Source of the DNA: Chryseobacterium sp.
Lineage (GTDB): Bacteria > Bacteroidota > Bacteroidia > Flavobacteriales > Weeksellaceae
Reading direction: 5' to 3'
Assembly (NCBI GenBank): GCA_017989575.1
Contig: JAGNPP010000123.1
Coordinates: 1 to 7,443, forward strand
DNA length: 7,443 nt
The notes beneath the pieces are model-generated. The model had not been told where the DNA came from. It saw nothing but the letters and a program-made list of their open reading frames with translations, and made no database searches. Shown in pieces: positions 5,899 to 7,443 of the stretch. The translations under genes and the position numbers were made by a program. Numbering within the stretch: position 1 is the stretch's first letter; every line of letters begins with the position of its first letter.

Positions 5899-6804
5899 AT
5901 GAAAAAACTACTTTATATACTTTGTGCTTTGTTTTTCGCTCAGCCTGCTTTTTCGCAGGAGCTTTTGGCAAATGTGCAAATCAATTCTCAACAGATTGCA
6001 GGAAGTAATACACAGGTTTTCAGAACTTTGGAAAAGTCTTTGCGCGACTTCATCAACAATACAAGCTGGACGGGAAAAAAACTTCAGAATTTTGAAAAAA
6101 TCAAATGCAATTTTGCCATCGTGATTTCTGAACGTCCGGGAAACAGCAACTTTAAAGGAAGTTTGGTGGTGCAAGCTACCCGACCGGTTTTTAATTCGCA
6201 GTACGAATCGCCTTTGATGAACATCAATGACACCAGTTTCTCTTTTGAATACAATGAAAATGAAAATCTAATTTTCAACGAACGTCAATTTTCTGGTAAA
6301 AACCTCATCGATGTGATTAGTTTTTACATTTATGTTATTTTGGGTTACGACGGCGATAGTTTCCAGCTGAAAGGCGGACAAGCTCATTTCGATAAAGCAA
6401 TGAAAATTGCGCAAAACTCTCAGAATCAAAACTATGACGGTTGGAACCAAGTGGAAAGTCAAAGAAACCGAGGCGCTTTGATTTCCGGTTTGCAGAATGA
6501 AAGCAACTCTACTTTGCGCACCGTTTTCTACAGCTATCACCGTTCTGGATTGGACAATCTTGCGAAACCAGATCAAGGTCCGGCGAAGAAAACCATCGCA
6601 GAATCATTGATGCAACTCAAATTCTACGACAGCAATTTCCAGATGAATTATCCGTTCAGCGTTTTCATAGAAAGTAAAAGCACGGAGATTTTCAACATTT
6701 TCGATTCTGGCAACAACGCCTCCGTCAACATCAGCGAACTGAAAACAATGCTTAGCAACTTCTCTCCGAAAGACATTGATACGAAATGGAATAAGTGGAA
6801 ATAG
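5899..6804 (+). CDS. porD: DUF4835 family protein, PorD-like (type IX secretion)
   Basis: This 301-residue exported protein matches my memory of the DUF4835 family, which databases also label type IX secretion system protein PorD. Type IX secretion moves proteins across the outer membrane in Bacteroidota, for gliding and surface enzymes. PorD's exact role is not something the sequence shows. A signal peptide is clear (KKLLYILCALFFAQPAFSQ, cleavage near Ser19/Gln20). The mature start ELLANVQINSQQIAGSN (21-37), the following VFRTLEKSLRDFINNTSWTG (40-59) and the central ISFYIYVILGYDGDSF (140-155) fit the family, as does its length of about 300. There are no further membrane segments. The neighbourhood coaBC-porD-recN is typical for Flavobacteriia, here interrupted upstream by the orphan gene. 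Base composition is like the core genes. The gene symbol follows database naming and is less certain than the family call. Confidence 0.82.
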   Translation: MKKLLYILCALFFAQPAFSQELLANVQINSQQIAGSNTQVFRTLEKSLRDFINNTSWTGKKLQNFEKIKCNFAIVISERPGNSNFKGSLVVQATRPVFNSQYESPLMNINDTSFSFEYNENENLIFNERQFSGKNLIDVISFYIYVILGYDGDSFQLKGGQAHFDKAMKIAQNSQNQNYDGWNQVESQRNRGALISGLQNESNSTLRTVFYSYHRSGLDNLAKPDQGPAKKTIAESLMQLKFYDSNFQMNYPFSVFIESKSTEIFNIFDSGNNASVNISELKTMLSNFSPKDIDTKWNKWK

Positions 6805-6810
6805 ACATTT

Positions 6811-6914
6811 GCTAGGTCCAATTTTTTGGGCAACATTTCCGCCTTCCGTTCCCAATCTTTTTGCCTAGCCTTTCCAGCCACAAAAAAGGATTTCCACTCA
6901 AGTCGGGTTGCGGA
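6811..6914 (-). repeat. Flavobacteriia-type intergenic repeat element (degenerate copy)
   Basis: On the minus strand this reads as ACCCGACTTGAGTGGAAATC, CCTTTTTTGTG, a short centre, CAAAAAGATT, then GGGAACGGAAGGCGGAA and GTTGCCCAAAAAA. This layout (GTGGAAATCC, T-run plus GTG, centre, CAAAAAGATT, CGGAAnGCGG) is the pattern of a non-coding repeat I remember from many intergenic regions of Flavobacterium and Chryseobacterium. Internal pairing is visible: AATCTTTTTG (6854-6863) with CAAAAAAGGATT (6881-6892), allowing two bulges, and GCTAGG (6811-6816) with CCTAGC (6864-6869). It is more GC-rich than the other gaps. Open frames across it on either strand show no protein features. Boundaries are approximate. 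Confidence 0.6.
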
Positions 6915-6967
6915 TTTCGTCTTCAAATCAACCTTGAATTATAATTTAGTTATTAAAAAATACTTTC

Positions 6968-7443
6968 GTGCTTTCAAGAATATTCATTCAGAATTTTGCG
7001 TTAATCGACAAACTTGAGATCGACCTCAAGAAAGGTCTTCAAGTCATTACAGGAGAAACGGGTGCAGGAAAATCCATCATTCTTGGCGCATTACGTTTGA
7101 TAATGGGCGAAAGAGCCGACGTAAAATCCTTTGCAAAATCTGATGTCAAAAGTATCGTAGAAACGGAGTTCCAAATCAGCGAAAATTTCAAAGATTTTTT
7201 TGAAGAGAAGGATCTGGATTTTGAAACACAAACCATCATCCGACGAGAAATTTCATCTGGTGGAAAATCACGAGCTTTCATCAATGATGTTCCTGTGACA
7301 TTGGATGTTTTGAAGGAATTGTCTTCAAGATTGATTGACATCCATTCCCAGTTCGAAACATCTGACCTTTTCACCGAGCAATTCCAGTTTGCAATTTTGG
7401 ACGGATTGGCAAAAAATAAAAGCTTGTTGTCTGATTATCAAAA
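6968..7443 (+). CDS. recN: DNA repair protein RecN, N-terminal part (cut by window edge)
   Basis: RecN is an SMC-like cytoplasmic ATPase that acts early in RecA-dependent double-strand-break repair. The visible 158 codons run without a stop to the right edge. They start LSRIFIQNFALIDKLEIDL, the conserved first strand of RecN, followed by the Walker A sequence GETGAGKS (residues 29-36), then the AFINDVPV (residues 105-112) and IDIHSQFE (126-133) segments, the latter typical of RecN. The family is about 550 residues, so most of the coiled coil and the Walker B half lie beyond the window. The start is GTG at 6968: an in-frame TAG at 6947-6949 lies upstream with no ATG between, and the next in-frame ATG comes only after Walker A. 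A GTG start is uncommon in this phylum. Its 5' region also contains a TACTTTCG box overlapping the start codon. Confidence 0.93.
   Translation, partial: MLSRIFIQNFALIDKLEIDLKKGLQVITGETGAGKSIILGALRLIMGERADVKSFAKSDVKSIVETEFQISENFKDFFEEKDLDFETQTIIRREISSGGKSRAFINDVPVTLDVLKELSSRLIDIHSQFETSDLFTEQFQFAILDGLAKNKSLLSDYQ

Noticed and set aside
6604..6926. Two minus-strand open frames overlapping the 3' end of porD
   Set aside because: They are shadows of porD and the repeat element, with no recognisable domain or promoter.
6826..7017. Open frame on the plus strand across the porD-recN gap
   Set aside because: It reads through the repeat element and the start of recN in another frame and shows no protein-like features.
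1..7443. CRISPR array, tRNA, rRNA, riboswitch, defence or toxin-antitoxin system
   Set aside because: I saw no regularly spaced repeats, cloverleaf or rRNA segments, nor nuclease, toxin or transposase motifs on either strand.

Overview
The window looks like a chromosomal housekeeping segment of a Bacteroidota bacterium, class Flavobacteriia, most likely a Chryseobacterium-like member of the Weeksellaceae. The evidence is the gene set and order (bamD, rpoZ, coaBC, a DUF4835/PorD gene, recN), promoter -7 boxes of the TAnnTTTG type, no visible Shine-Dalgarno sequences, and about 40% GC in the core genes. The genus is an inference from memory of related genomes, not from a search.

Layout. Positions 1-1751 (minus strand) hold lepA, which runs off the left edge and lacks only its last residues. 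A 227-base divergent region (1752-1978) carries two outward-facing promoter boxes inside a perfect 15-base inverted repeat, with a degenerate repeat-like stretch between them. All later genes are on the plus strand: bamD (1979-2971), rpoZ (3005-3328, with its own promoter overlapping the 3' end of bamD), a strong intrinsic terminator (about 3351-3392), coaBC (3438-4631), an unrecognised exported protein (4808-5731), the DUF4835/PorD gene (5899-6804), a repeat-like intergenic element (about 6811-6914), and the first 158 codons of recN (from a GTG at 6968 to the right edge).

How the genes relate. They do not form one pathway. LepA acts on ribosomes, BamD on outer-membrane protein insertion, RpoZ on RNA polymerase, CoaBC on coenzyme A synthesis, PorD-like DUF4835 is linked by name to type IX secretion, and RecN acts in double-strand-break repair. 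From memory, bamD-rpoZ-coaBC-porD-recN is a recurring neighbourhood in Flavobacteriia.

The one clearly non-standard piece is the 4632-5898 interval. Its gene is about 26% GC by hand count, against roughly 38-42% in samples of its neighbours, and it appears to be inserted between coaBC and porD. I found no convincing undescribed multi-gene system. The best leads are this orphan gene and its AT-rich flanks, two active-site substitutions in the CoaC half of CoaBC, the promoter architecture, and the GTG start of recN lying inside a promoter-like box.
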